NCBI GenBank assembly: GCA_027069855.1
Contig: JALXEF010000149.1
Coordinates: forward strand, 1-38,310
Direction: 5' to 3'
DNA: 38,310 nucleotides
DNA from: Caldifarciminota bacterium
GTDB lineage: Bacteria > Hydrothermota > Hydrothermia > WGAB01
The position numbers and the translations under genes were made by a program. Each line of letters starts with the position of its first letter. The stretch's first letter is position 1. The notes beneath the pieces are model-generated. The model was not told the origin of the DNA. It did no database searches and was given only the letters and a program-made list of their open reading frames with translations. Shown here in pieces: positions 17,955 through 26,218 of this stretch.

Positions 17955-18551
17955 TCACGGCCTTTGCGACATCCCGGACCGCACCCAGCGTTCGTAGGGG
18001 CGATCCAGGGCCTTTTTCAGGCCGATCAGCGCCAGATAACCGGCCGTCCGCACCACCTGGGCCAGGGGCGCCCCGCCTACCGGCAGCCAGAGCAGAACCA
18101 CGGAACTCAGCCCCACGACCAGGCCCAGTTCCAGGGAACGGGTGGCGGCATAGAGGAAGGCGATGACCGCCAGGGCCTTGAGCGTGGCGGCCGGAAACTG
18201 AACCAGCAGGAACCCCAGGGCCGTAGATATCCCCTTGCCGCCCCGGAACTTCAGGAACAGGGGGTACTGGTGGCCGAAGAGCACGAAGATCCCGGGCCAC
18301 CATCGGGCGGCGGGCACGGGAATCCACTGCAGCGCCAGCCACCCCACGGCAGCCCCCTTGGCCCCGTCCAGCAGGGCGCACAGAAGCCCCCAGAACCAGC
18401 CGGCATGGCGCCCGCAGTTCTGGGCGCCGACATTGCCGTCGCCCACCCGTCGGAGATCCACCCCGGCCCGCCAGCGGGCCACCCACGCCGAGAAGGGCAC
18501 CGAGCCCACCAGGTAGGCCAGCGCACTCAGGGCCCAGAGCCTCCACACCAT
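17955..18551 (-). CDS. plsY: Glycerol-3-phosphate acyltransferase PlsY
   Basis: Integral membrane enzyme that moves an acyl group from acyl-phosphate to glycerol-3-phosphate, the first step of bacterial phospholipid synthesis. Three PlsY motifs are visible: YLVGSVPFSAW with DLRRVGDGNVGAQNCGR (family GSxPxG and GSGNxGAxN, slightly changed), FGHQYPLFLKFRGGKGISTALG (family GHxFPxFLxFxGGKG), and a C-terminal region with conserved hydrophobic helices. Length is 198 residues, usual for the family. The SGN triplet reads DGN and the N-x-G-A-T of most PlsY reads NVGAQ. No Shine-Dalgarno sequence precedes the ATG; a TAAGAT hexamer lies 6 bases upstream, so it may be translated without a leader. It faces away from the secreted-protein gene. 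Confidence 0.88.
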   Translation of the reverse strand: MVWRLWALSALAYLVGSVPFSAWVARWRAGVDLRRVGDGNVGAQNCGRHAGWFWGLLCALLDGAKGAAVGWLALQWIPVPAARWWPGIFVLFGHQYPLFLKFRGGKGISTALGFLLVQFPAATLKALAVIAFLYAATRSLELGLVVGLSSVVLLWLPVGGAPLAQVVRTAGYLALIGLKKALDRPYERWVRSGMSQRP

Positions 18552-18645
18552 GCCCCTATCTTACGCCCGAGGGTGGGGTGTATACTCTGGCGAAACCTGG
18601 CTTATATGGTCAGGTGAGTACCTTTTGGAAACAAAGGAGGCTTCC
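18552..18645. promoter_or_regulatory. Divergent promoter region between plsY and the FG-GAP protein gene
   Basis: A 94-base gap between divergent genes. For the plus gene, TATACT at 18581-18586 and TATATG at about 18604 are -10 candidates, and AAAGGAGG at about 18633-18640 is a good ribosome binding site before the ATG at 18646. For plsY on the minus strand, TAAGAT (18558-18563) lies 6 bases from the start codon. I see no convincing -35 boxes, so exact start points are unsure. Confidence 0.4.
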
Positions 18646-19989
18646 ATGCGATTCCCGCGCCCGTGCGGCCTGGCCCGCCTCGGCCTGCTCCTGGCCTTCG
18701 CCTCGGCCCTGGCGGCCGGGGTTTCCTTCAGCGACCCCGTTTTTGTGGACACCCTGCCCTTCGGCACCCGGGATCTCCTGGTGGCCGACGGCAACCACGA
18801 CGGCCAGGAGGATCTGCTGACAGTCCGGCAGGGCATTTTGCTGCCGGGCCTCTGGATCTACCCGGGCACTGCCAGTCCCCTCTTCGGGCCGATCCAGCCC
18901 ATAGACCCCTCGGTGAACCACCCGTTGCACCTGGCAGTAGCCGATGTGAACCAGGACGGCCTGGAGGACCTGGCCCTTGCGGCCCAGGAGCCCGAGGGCC
19001 TGTTCTGGTACCCGGGCACCCCCGACGGGTTCCAGCCCCGCACGCCGGTGGATACCACCACCGGCCCCCTGGAGGCCTTGGCCCTGAAGGACCTGGACGG
19101 CGACACGACGCCGGAGCTGGTGGCCGTCGGAGACCTCTACCTGGCCGTGTACCGGTTTCAAAACGGCACCTGGCCCCGTACGCTCCTGCCCGTGCTCTCG
19201 GAATACTACGACCTGGCCGTGGCCGATCTGGATGGCAACGGCTTCCTGGACCTCGTGGTGGCCAGCGTTGGGATCTACCTGTTCATGAACCACAACGGCG
19301 CCTTCACCTACGATTCGCTCCGCAGTGCCTCCATCGGTGAGTTGGGTGTGGTGATCGCGGTGGCAGCAGCCGACCTCAACGAAGACGCCTCCCCGGACCT
19401 CGTGGTGCTTTCCTCCTCAGGCACCCGCTGGTTCCCCAACCTGGGCAACGGGTTCTTCGGAGAAGCGCAGGAGCTGGGGAATCCGCCGATCGGGCACCCC
19501 CGGGTGTTTCCGGTGCCGCTGGACGCCGATGGAGACACGGACCTCGTGGTGCTGGAGCCCGGCGCCAACCGGCTCCTTTGGTACGAGAACCTGGGCAACG
19601 GCGCCTTTAGCCCGGCCCAGGTGCTGGTGCAGTCCGATCCGGGCGGGCTCCGGGCGGCCCGCCTCGCCGACCTCAACGACGACGGCCTGCTGGATCTGGC
19701 CCTGGCCGATCCCCTTCGGTACCGGTTGCAGGAGCCCCTGAGGGTGGAGGAATCTCCGGGTGCCGCGGCACCGCCCGGGATGGTGCGGCTTTCCCGGCGG
19801 TCCTGGCGCCTGGAGGTGTCCGAGCCCTCGGTGCTCCGGGTGTTTACCGTGGCCGGGCGAAAGGTTTGCACCCTGCACCTTTCCCCGGGTACCCACACCC
19901 TCACGCTCCCGGCGGTTCCCGGCGTTTATCCCGCGGTGCTCCAGGAAGGCCGCCGGCGCCGGGCGTTGCAGTTCCTGGTATTGCCATAA
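18646..19989 (+). CDS. Secreted FG-GAP/VCBS-repeat protein with T9SS-type sorting-like C-terminus
   Basis: A 447-residue exported protein. The N-terminus (RFPRPCGLARLGLLLAFASALAAG) is a signal peptide. About six FG-GAP/VCBS-type repeats follow, each with an Asp-rich calcium-binding-like loop such as DGNHDGQEDLL, DVNQDGLEDLALA, DLDGDTTPELV, DLDGNGFLDLVVA, DLNEDASPDLVVL and DLNDDGLLDLALA, as in beta-propeller domains. The last 75 residues (RLSRRSWRLEVSEPSVLRVF, then TVAGRKV and PGVYPAVL) resemble the T9SS type A sorting domain. The start is chosen for its signal peptide and AAAGGAGG; an earlier in-frame ATG at 18550 is outside any plausible signal sequence. Function is unknown, possibly surface binding. 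Confidence 0.85.
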   Translation: MRFPRPCGLARLGLLLAFASALAAGVSFSDPVFVDTLPFGTRDLLVADGNHDGQEDLLTVRQGILLPGLWIYPGTASPLFGPIQPIDPSVNHPLHLAVADVNQDGLEDLALAAQEPEGLFWYPGTPDGFQPRTPVDTTTGPLEALALKDLDGDTTPELVAVGDLYLAVYRFQNGTWPRTLLPVLSEYYDLAVADLDGNGFLDLVVASVGIYLFMNHNGAFTYDSLRSASIGELGVVIAVAAADLNEDASPDLVVLSSSGTRWFPNLGNGFFGEAQELGNPPIGHPRVFPVPLDADGDTDLVVLEPGANRLLWYENLGNGAFSPAQVLVQSDPGGLRAARLADLNDDGLLDLALADPLRYRLQEPLRVEESPGAAAPPGMVRLSRRSWRLEVSEPSVLRVFTVAGRKVCTLHLSPGTHTLTLPAVPGVYPAVLQEGRRRRALQFLVLP

Positions 19990-20046
19990 AACGCGCCTTC
20001 TTTTGCCGGCAGGCCTGCACCCGTTCTCCCACGCGCCGGGCCGCAC

Positions 20047-20052
20047 TATAAT
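20047..20052 (+). promoter_or_regulatory. Perfect -10 box upstream of tRNA-Leu and glmS
   Basis: TATAAT matches the consensus -10 exactly and lies 28 bases before the tRNA-Leu 5' end, so a start near 20059 would leave a short 5' leader for RNase P. The -35 position (TTCTCC at 20024-20029, 17-base spacing) is weak. The transcript could continue into glmS, which begins 24 bases after the tRNA. Confidence 0.55.
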
Positions 20053-20080
20053 ATCCCCGCCGGACCGATACCCATCTCTT

Positions 20081-20166
20081 GCCGGAGTGGCGGAACGGCA
20101 GACGCGGCGGATTCAAAATCCGCTGGGGGCAACCCCGTGAGGGTTCAAATCCCTCCTCCGGCACCA
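20081..20166 (+). tRNA. tRNA-Leu (anticodon CAA)
   Basis: An 86-base class II tRNA with 7-base acceptor stem GCCGGAG/CTCCGGC, anticodon loop TTCAAAA giving anticodon CAA, long variable arm (GGGGCAACCCC), T loop TTCAAAT, discriminator A and an encoded CCA end. It reads UUG codons. Base 26 is G, the site that Trm1 modifies in tRNAs that are its substrates; a Trm1 gene lies at 28403-29593. Confidence 0.97.
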
Positions 20167-20189
20167 TAGTTTTTTAGGAGGCAGCCTGT

Positions 20190-22013
20190 ATGTGTGGCAT
20201 CGTTGGTTATATCGGCCCCAAGGATGTGGACTCTGTGATCCTGGTGGGCCTGGAAAAACTGGAATATCGGGGATACGACTCGGCAGGCATCGCCGCCATC
20301 CACCGGGGAAAACTCCTGCTGCGGAAAAAGGCCGGCCGCATCAAAAGCCTGTACGAACTCGTGGAAAACGCCCAAATTGAAGGGCATGTGGGTATCGGCC
20401 ACACCCGCTGGGCCACCCACGGCCGTCCCAACGACGAGAACGCCCATCCCCATGTGGACTGCAAGCACCAGATCGCCGTAGCCCACAACGGCATCATTGA
20501 AAACTACGAGGTCCTGCGGGCCGAACTGGAACAAAAGGGGCACACCTTTTCCTCGGATACCGACACCGAGGTGATTCCCCACCTCATTGAGGAGTACTAC
20601 GAGGGCGACCTGGTGGAGGCCGTGCGCAAGGCCATCCGCCGGCTGGAAGGCTCCTTTGCGTTGGCCATCGTGTCGTCCCTGAATCCGGAGATCCTCATCG
20701 GTGTTCGCAAGGGCAGCCCGCTGATCCTCGGGGTGGGCAACCGCGAGAACCTGCTGGCCTCCGATATTCCAGCCCTCCTGTCGCACACCAAGCGCATCAT
20801 CGTGCTGGAAGACGGCGAGATGGCCGTGCTCACCGCCGACGGCTACGAGATCACCGACTTTGACGGCAACCCCGTGGACAAAGAGGTGCGGGTGGTGGAG
20901 TGGGACGCCGACATGGTGGAAAAGGACGGCCATCCCCACTTCATGCACAAGGAAATCCACGAGCAACCCGATGTGATCCGCAAGAACCTTGAGCGCTACC
21001 TGAAGTGGAACGAGTTCACCCTGCTCAAGGACTTCAACCTGCGGCGCCTGCTTTTGAACAAGTCCAAGATCCTGTTCCAGGCCGCCGGCACCTCCCTGCA
21101 CGCCGGCATGGTGGGCAAGTATCTTCTGGAATTCCTGGCCCGGACCCCGGCCGACGCCGAGTTCTCCTCGGAGTTCATTTACCGGTCGCCGGTCATTGAC
21201 CACAAAACGCTCCTCGTGGCCATCAGCCAGTCGGGGGAGACCATTGACACGCTGTCCGGCATCCGCATGGCCCGCGAGGAGGGCCTGGAGGTGCTTTCCA
21301 TCGTCAATGTGGTGGACTCTTCCATTGCCCGGGAGTCGGACTATGTGATCTACATCCACGCCGGGCCGGAGATCGGTGTGGCCTCCACCAAGGCCTATAC
21401 CGCCCAACTCCTGATCCTTACGCTGCTGGCCCTGGAGCTCGGCACCCTCAAGGGCTTCATCTCTGAGGAGGAGGCCCAGGCCTATCTGCGGGAACTCAAA
21501 ACCCTGCCCGGCAAGGTTGAGCGGATCTTGTCCCAGGAGGAGAAGATCCGCAAACTCGCCGAAAAGTACTACAACTTCAACAACTTCATGTTCCTGGGCC
21601 GGGGCATCAACTATCCCACGGCCCTGGAGGGAGCCCTGAAACTCAAGGAAATCTCCTACATCCACGCCATCGGCTACGCCGCCGGCGAAATGAAGCACGG
21701 TCCCATCGCCCTGGTGGACGAAAACCTGCCGGTGGTGGTCATCAACCCGCGCACCTCGGTGTTCCGCAAAACCCTGTCCAACATGAAGGAAGTGCAGGCC
21801 CGGGGCGGCCGGATCATCCACCTGACCACGGAGGGCACCACCGAGGGCCGGGACATCGCCGAAGACACCATTGAAATCCCCGAAACCCTGGAGCCCTTCA
21901 CCCCGATCCTGGCCATTGTTCCCCTGCAACTCCTGGCGTACCACATCGCCGTGCTTCGGGGCTGCGATGTGGACAAACCCCGGAACCTGGCCAAAAGCGT
22001 GACGGTGGAGTGA
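20190..22013 (+). CDS. glmS: Glucosamine-6-phosphate synthase (isomerizing)
   Basis: Makes glucosamine-6-phosphate from fructose-6-phosphate and glutamine, the first committed step to cell-wall and lipid amino sugars. The glutaminase domain begins MCGIVGYIG, exposing Cys2 as nucleophile, with HTRWATHGRPNDENAHPH downstream. Two SIS sugar-isomerase domains follow (ISQSGETIDTL, AGPEIGVASTKAYTAQ, and the second with EGALKLKEISYIHA and AGEMKHGPIALVDE). The C-terminus DKPRNLAKSVTVE is the conserved catalytic tail. Length 607 is standard. AGGAGG precedes the ATG at good spacing. The 24-base gap after tRNA-Leu is too short for a glmS ribozyme. YicC starts one base after the stop. Confidence 0.98.
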   Translation: MCGIVGYIGPKDVDSVILVGLEKLEYRGYDSAGIAAIHRGKLLLRKKAGRIKSLYELVENAQIEGHVGIGHTRWATHGRPNDENAHPHVDCKHQIAVAHNGIIENYEVLRAELEQKGHTFSSDTDTEVIPHLIEEYYEGDLVEAVRKAIRRLEGSFALAIVSSLNPEILIGVRKGSPLILGVGNRENLLASDIPALLSHTKRIIVLEDGEMAVLTADGYEITDFDGNPVDKEVRVVEWDADMVEKDGHPHFMHKEIHEQPDVIRKNLERYLKWNEFTLLKDFNLRRLLLNKSKILFQAAGTSLHAGMVGKYLLEFLARTPADAEFSSEFIYRSPVIDHKTLLVAISQSGETIDTLSGIRMAREEGLEVLSIVNVVDSSIARESDYVIYIHAGPEIGVASTKAYTAQLLILTLLALELGTLKGFISEEEAQAYLRELKTLPGKVERILSQEEKIRKLAEKYYNFNNFMFLGRGINYPTALEGALKLKEISYIHAIGYAAGEMKHGPIALVDENLPVVVINPRTSVFRKTLSNMKEVQARGGRIIHLTTEGTTEGRDIAEDTIEIPETLEPFTPILAIVPLQLLAYHIAVLRGCDVDKPRNLAKSVTVE

Positions 22014-22014
22014 T

Positions 22015-22872
22015 ATGCTGCGCAGCATGACCGGCTACGGCGAGTACGAGGAAGACACCGGCGACGGCAAAATCCGGGTGGAGGTACAGTCCCTCAACAG
22101 CCGATTCCTGGAGGCCCAGGTGTTTACACCCCCGGAACTGGAATCCCTGGAGCCCCTGCTTCGTCAGCTTATCCAGAAGAAGGTCAAACGCGGCCGGGTG
22201 CGCCTGAAGGTGCAGGTGGACACCCATGCCCTGCCGGTTCCCTTTGATTTTGAGCGGGCCCGCCGGGTGCTGCAGCAGTTTGAACAGGAACTCTCGGACC
22301 TGAGCCGGATCCAGTTGACCGTAGACCTGGCGAATCTCTTGAAACTTCAAGAATTCCGTCGTACCCGGGAACTGCCCGCCGCCCTGCGGGAACGATTGCT
22401 CCGGGCCGTACGACGGGCCCTGGACCGCCTGGTGCAGGCCCGCCGCGAAGAGGGCGCCAAACTCCAGGAGCAGATTGAGAAACTGCTGCGCCGCATTGAA
22501 CACCGGATGAAACGCATCGCCAGCCTGAAGAAACGCGAAATCCAGGAAAAACGAGAGAAAACCCGCCAGGAACTGGAGGCCTCCCTGGAGGAGGTGGACC
22601 CCGACTTCCTGGCGCACCAGTTGCTCAGTGTGTCCAACCGGCTGGACATCTCGGAGGAGTTGCAGCGCCTGGAGAGCCACCTGGAACGGTTCCGCAAGAT
22701 TCTGCAGGGGCGCGCGCCCTCCGGCCGGCAACTGGAGTTCTTGGCCCAGGAAATCCATCGGGAGGTGACCACCATCTCTCAGAAAAGCAGCAGTCCAAAG
22801 ATCGTGGAACTCACCATTGAAATCCGGGAGGATGTGGAAAAACTCAAGGAACAGTTGAGGAATGTAGAATGA
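22015..22872 (+). CDS. yicC: YicC/YloC-family endoribonuclease
   Basis: YicC-type proteins are hexameric endoribonucleases that act on structured RNAs and are often found next to gmk. The N-terminus MLRSMTGYGEYEED is the family signature, followed by VEVQSLNSRFLE. The C-terminal DUF1732-like domain has RIEHRMKRI, NRLDISEELQRLESHL and a late SGRQLEFLAQEIHREVTTI stretch with TISQKSSSPKIVELTIEIR. The middle is a long charged coiled coil (about residues 120-200). Length is 285 residues. The ATG begins one base after the glmS stop and the end overlaps gmk by 4 bases (ATGA). Confidence 0.95.
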   Translation: MLRSMTGYGEYEEDTGDGKIRVEVQSLNSRFLEAQVFTPPELESLEPLLRQLIQKKVKRGRVRLKVQVDTHALPVPFDFERARRVLQQFEQELSDLSRIQLTVDLANLLKLQEFRRTRELPAALRERLLRAVRRALDRLVQARREEGAKLQEQIEKLLRRIEHRMKRIASLKKREIQEKREKTRQELEASLEEVDPDFLAHQLLSVSNRLDISEELQRLESHLERFRKILQGRAPSGRQLEFLAQEIHREVTTISQKSSSPKIVELTIEIREDVEKLKEQLRNVE

Positions 22873-23486
22873 AGCACCATCCCCTGCTTCTTGTCATCGC
22901 AGCCCCCTCGGGCACCGGCAAAACCACGGTGATCAAGGGGCTCCTGAAACGGGACCCCCACCTGGCCTATTCGGTTTCGGCCACCACACGGAAACGGCGC
23001 AAGGGCGAGGTTTCGGGCCGCAGTTACATCTTCATGAGTCGGGAGGAGTTTGAACGCAAAATCCAGGAGGGCTACTTCCTGGAATGGGCCGAAGTGTACG
23101 GCGAGTACTACGGCACACCCCTGCCCCCCATTGAAAAGAACCTGGAAAAGGGCAAGGACATCGTGCTGGACCTGGACATCCAGGGCAAACGGGCGCTGGA
23201 ACAGAAGTTCGGGAACCGGGTGGTGAGCGTTTTCCTGTTGCCTCCCAGCCTGGAGGAACTGCGGCGGCGCCTGGAACTCCGCGGCGCGGATTCGCCGGAA
23301 CAGCTCCAGCTGCGCTACGAAATGGCCCGCCAGGAGCTCCGCTGGGCCCTGGAGTGCGACTATGTGGTGCTCAATGACCAGCAGGAACTGGCCGTGGAGC
23401 GGGTCTGGACCATCCTGAAGGCCGAACGCATGCGGCGGTTCCGGGTGATCCATCCTCTCCTTGAAAACCTGCAGGGCGCCTCGTAA
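22869..23486 (+). CDS. gmk: Guanylate kinase
   Basis: Phosphorylates GMP to GDP with ATP. The P-loop is APSGTGKTT (about residues 13-21). The GMP-binding part has SVSATTRKRRKGEVSGRSY, a close match to the family S-x-T-T-R-x-x-R-x-G-E, and FLEWAEVYGEYYGTP. The later part has VLDLDIQGKRAL and the lid region with LELRGADSPEQLQLR. Length 205 is normal. It overlaps yicC by 4 bases. In many bacteria rpoZ follows gmk, but here the next element is tRNA-Phe, whose promoter begins inside the last codons of gmk. Confidence 0.97.
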   Translation: MKHHPLLLVIAAPSGTGKTTVIKGLLKRDPHLAYSVSATTRKRRKGEVSGRSYIFMSREEFERKIQEGYFLEWAEVYGEYYGTPLPPIEKNLEKGKDIVLDLDIQGKRALEQKFGNRVVSVFLLPPSLEELRRRLELRGADSPEQLQLRYEMARQELRWALECDYVVLNDQQELAVERVWTILKAERMRRFRVIHPLLENLQGAS

Positions 23487-23489
23487 AAT
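23461..23489 (+). promoter_or_regulatory. Strong promoter for tRNA-Phe, inside the gmk 3' end
   Basis: TTGAAA (23461-23466, 5 of 6 consensus) and TAAAAT (23484-23489, 5 of 6) are separated by exactly 17 bases. The tRNA-Phe 5' end is 10 bases after the -10 box, so the predicted start, 6-8 bases after it, leaves almost no leader. The -35 and most of the spacer lie within gmk codons. Confidence 0.7.
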
Positions 23490-23499
23490 TTCACGGCAC

Positions 23500-23572
23500 G
23501 CCAGGGTAGCTCAGTTGGTAGAGCACGGGACTGAAAATCCCGGTGTCCGCGGTTCGATTCCGCGCCCTGGCA
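23500..23572 (+). tRNA. tRNA-Phe (anticodon GAA)
   Basis: A 73-base cloverleaf: acceptor GCCAGGG/CCCTGGC, D arm GCTC/GAGC, anticodon stem CGGGA/TCCCG with loop CTGAAAA giving GAA, T arm CGCGG/CCGCG with TTCGATT, discriminator A. The CCA is not encoded (CTT follows), unlike tRNA-Leu here. Base 26 is A. Confidence 0.97.
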
Positions 23573-23584
23573 CTTTCTTTTTCT

Positions 23585-24664
23585 ATGCCCTCCCGCCGGG
23601 AGTTCCAAAAACGGCTCCTCTCCTGGTACCTGTCCCATCGGCGGGACCTTCCCTGGCGTAAAACCCGGGATCCCTATGCCATCTGGGTTTCGGAGGTCAT
23701 GCTCCAGCAAACCCGGGTGGAGACCGTGCTCCGGTACTTTCCCCGTTTCATGGAGGCCTTTCCCACCCTGGAACACCTGGCCCGGGCCAGCCTGGACGAA
23801 GTTCTCCGCCTGTGGCAGGGCCTTGGATACTACGCCAGGGCCCGCAACCTGCACCGGGCGGCCCGCGAAGCGCTGGAGCGCTTCGGTGGCTTTCCCTCCA
23901 CCTACGAGGAATTCCGGTCCCTGCCCGGCGTGGGCCCGTACACGGCCGCGGCCGTGTGGGCCATCGCCTTCGGCGAACCCTATCTGCCCCTGGACGGCAA
24001 TGTGCGGCGCGTGCTTTCCCGCTGGTTCGACCTGGATACCCTGCGGCCCAAACCTTATTACGAGCGCGGCCAGCCCCTGCTCCAGGGTTTGGAGCCCGAC
24101 GAGGTATCCCCGATGGCCCAGGCCCTGATGGAACTCGGAGCCCTGGTGTGTACCCCTGCCCGCCCGGCCTGCGACCGCTGCCCGGTACGGGATCTCTGCC
24201 TGGCCCGGCAACGGGGCACCGTGGACCAGCGCCCGCCGCGCCGGTCGCGCCCGCCCCGGCCCCACCACCAGGTCGTGCTCGCCTATTTGACGGATCCCGG
24301 GGGCCGGGTTCTGCTCACCCGCCGGCACCCGGAGGGCTTTCTGGGCGGCCTCTGGGAACTGCCCGGCGGCAAGGTGGAACCCGGGGAATCCTTGGAACAG
24401 GCCCTGCGCCGGGAACTCCAAGAGGAGGTGGGGATCCGGCACCTGGAAAACCTCCGGTACCACGGCTCGGTTCGGCACGGCTACACCCACTTTTCCGTAA
24501 CCCTGCATCTGTTCTCGGCCGAGACCGCCGAGGAGCCCCGCTGGCTCCGGGGGCCGGTGGCCTATGCCTGGGTGTCGCCGGAACGCTTCTCGGAGTATCC
24601 CATGCCCCGGGGCACCGAAAAGGCCCTGCAACTGCTTCCCAACCTCCACCTGGGGCTCCAATAG
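23585..24664 (+). CDS. mutY: A/G-specific adenine DNA glycosylase MutY
   Basis: Removes adenine mispaired with 8-oxoguanine or guanine. The N-terminal helix-hairpin-helix domain has the catalytic Glu37 in [13 protein letters not shown], the hairpin [12 protein letters not shown], and the Asp of [12 protein letters not shown]. The iron-sulfur cluster ligands follow as C-x6-C-x2-C-x5-C in [19 protein letters not shown]-terminal NUDIX-like domain (residues about 230-350, [15 protein letters not shown] and [11 protein letters not shown]) checks for 8-oxoguanine. The start at [10 protein letters not shown] lies just after tRNA-Phe; an upstream in-frame ATG is inside the tRNA. No ribosome binding site is evident before it. 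Length 359 is normal. Confidence 0.96.
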   Translation: MPSRREFQKRLLSWYLSHRRDLPWRKTRDPYAIWVSEVMLQQTRVETVLRYFPRFMEAFPTLEHLARASLDEVLRLWQGLGYYARARNLHRAAREALERFGGFPSTYEEFRSLPGVGPYTAAAVWAIAFGEPYLPLDGNVRRVLSRWFDLDTLRPKPYYERGQPLLQGLEPDEVSPMAQALMELGALVCTPARPACDRCPVRDLCLARQRGTVDQRPPRRSRPPRPHHQVVLAYLTDPGGRVLLTRRHPEGFLGGLWELPGGKVEPGESLEQALRRELQEEVGIRHLENLRYHGSVRHGYTHFSVTLHLFSAETAEEPRWLRGPVAYAWVSPERFSEYPMPRGTEKALQLLPNLHLGLQ

Positions 24665-24672
24665 CCGACCCT

Positions 24673-24678
24673 TAAAAT
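24673..24678 (+). promoter_or_regulatory. Possible -10 box for leaderless expression of the ThyX-like gene
   Basis: TAAAAT (5 of 6) lies just after the mutY stop and 10 bases before the ATG of the ThyX-like gene, which has no Shine-Dalgarno sequence. No clear -35 is found at 16-18 bases. The spacing matches that of the tRNA-Phe promoter. Confidence 0.35.
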
Positions 24679-24688
24679 TTCCGCCGTC

Positions 24689-26218
24689 ATGGAACTTACG
24701 GTACGCCTGGTGGCCGCCACGCCCCGCCCCCTGGACACGATCGCCGCCGCCGCCCGTACCTGCTACTCCTCCAGGGGCCTGGTGCTGCCCGAGGCGGTGA
24801 CCGGCCCGCGCCACAACCCCCGCCACGAACAGAAACGCCAGCGCCGCAACCGACTGGTGCAGGATCTGTATCGCTCGGGCCACCACACCACCATCCAGCA
24901 TGTGCAGTTCCAGTTCGCCCTGAGCGGCGTATCCCGGCTCCTGGTGTGGAGCCTGCTCCACGACCACCCCTTTTACAACTCCGAGCAGGTGAGCCAGCGC
25001 TATGTGGAGGTGCAGCCCGAGAACATGGCGTTGCCGCCGGACCTGCCGGCCGGTTTCCACAACGCCTACGGCGAGGTGCTGGACTTCCTGATCGGGCGAT
25101 ACCGCGACCTCTCGGCCCTGCTGGAGCCCGTGGCCCGGGCCGAGCTCCAGAAACGGTTCCCCCACCGCGATTTTCAACAAAAACGCTGGGCCCATCAGGT
25201 GAAAACCCGCGCCTGGGAGGTGGCCCGGTATGTGCTGCCCCTGGCCACCCAGGCGTATCTTCACCACACGATCTCGGCAGTGACCCTGCTCCGGTACCAC
25301 CGTACTGCACTCCTCGGCGACGCTCCCGCCGAGGCCCGGCAGGTGGTACAGGCCATGGTGCAGGCCGTGCTGGAGCAGGAACCGGAGTTCGCCCTGCTGC
25401 TGGAAGACCCTTTGCCCCGCACCGGCCCGCCGCCCGGCGAACCCCTCCTCCGGGAATCCGAAGCCCGGCAGTTTGATACCGCCCTGGAGGGGCTCCAGAG
25501 CCGTCTGGTCAACCCCAACCCGGCCCTGGAAACCCTGCTGGCCGATGCCTACCGCACCGCCACCGGCCGCCCGACTTTGCCCCAGGACGAGGCCCTGGCC
25601 GAAATGCTGGATCCCGCCCGCAACCCTCTTCTGGCCGAGCCCCTGAACCTCACCTATCACCTGAAGGCCACCCAGCCCCTGCACCACGCCTGCTGGACCT
25701 TCCAGAAGAAACTCAGCCACACCGCCGACTCCCAGGATCAGCGACACCGGATGACCCCCGGCTCCCGGCCGCGCCTGCGGCTCCCCGAGTTCCCCGACTA
25801 CCTTACCCCCGCCCTGGTGCAACAGGACCCCCGGGCCGAAGCCCTGTACCACGACACGCTGCAGGAACTCTGGGATCGCCTGCTCCGGCTCCATCGGCAG
25901 GGCCTGCGCCCGGCCCACCTCCTGTATCTTTTACCCAACGCCGTGGCCGTGCGCTTTTACGAGAGTTTCAGCCTGCTGGCCTTCCGCCACAAGGTGGCCA
26001 TGCGCCTGTGCTACAACGCCCAGGAGGAGATCTGGCGGGTGACCCTGCAGGAAGTTCAACAGATCGCCCGGGTGAACCCCGGCATCGCCCGGTACCTGGG
26101 GCCTCCGTGCCGGCTGCGGCAGCGGGCCGGCAAAACCCCCTTCTGCCCGGAGGGTAGCCGCTACTGCGGGGTGCCGGTGTGGCAACTTCCTCTGGAACAG
26201 TTTGAGCGCGTGCTATGA
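24689..26218 (+). CDS. Two-domain ThyX-family protein (FAD-dependent thymidylate synthase-like)
   Basis: ThyX makes dTMP from dUMP using FAD and methylene-tetrahydrofolate, usually as a protein of 220-250 residues. This one is 509 residues and holds two ThyX-like halves. Half one (about 1-225) has AAARTCYSSRG, HHTTIQHVQFQFALSGVSRL and FYNSEQVSQRYVEV, matching the start of the ThyX fold, but the RHR of the motif reads LHD. Half two (about 265-480) has LKATQPLHHACWTFQKKLSH, DSQDQRHRMTPGSRPRLRLP and a final YNAQEEIWRVTLQEVQQIA resembling the ThyX AQWEIR end. The RHR is present in half two. It may be a real synthase with one active half or a divergent relative. It overlaps the methyltransferase by 4 bases. 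Confidence 0.75.
   Translation: MELTVRLVAATPRPLDTIAAAARTCYSSRGLVLPEAVTGPRHNPRHEQKRQRRNRLVQDLYRSGHHTTIQHVQFQFALSGVSRLLVWSLLHDHPFYNSEQVSQRYVEVQPENMALPPDLPAGFHNAYGEVLDFLIGRYRDLSALLEPVARAELQKRFPHRDFQQKRWAHQVKTRAWEVARYVLPLATQAYLHHTISAVTLLRYHRTALLGDAPAEARQVVQAMVQAVLEQEPEFALLLEDPLPRTGPPPGEPLLRESEARQFDTALEGLQSRLVNPNPALETLLADAYRTATGRPTLPQDEALAEMLDPARNPLLAEPLNLTYHLKATQPLHHACWTFQKKLSHTADSQDQRHRMTPGSRPRLRLPEFPDYLTPALVQQDPRAEALYHDTLQELWDRLLRLHRQGLRPAHLLYLLPNAVAVRFYESFSLLAFRHKVAMRLCYNAQEEIWRVTLQEVQQIARVNPGIARYLGPPCRLRQRAGKTPFCPEGSRYCGVPVWQLPLEQFERVL

Noticed and set aside
20167-20189. glmS ribozyme before glmS
   Set aside because: Only 23 bases separate the tRNA from glmS; the ribozyme needs far more.
23360-25918. 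An 852-codon minus-strand open frame opposite gmk, tRNA-Phe, mutY and the ThyX-like gene
   Set aside because: It runs through a tRNA gene and contains no motif; it is an antisense product of high GC.
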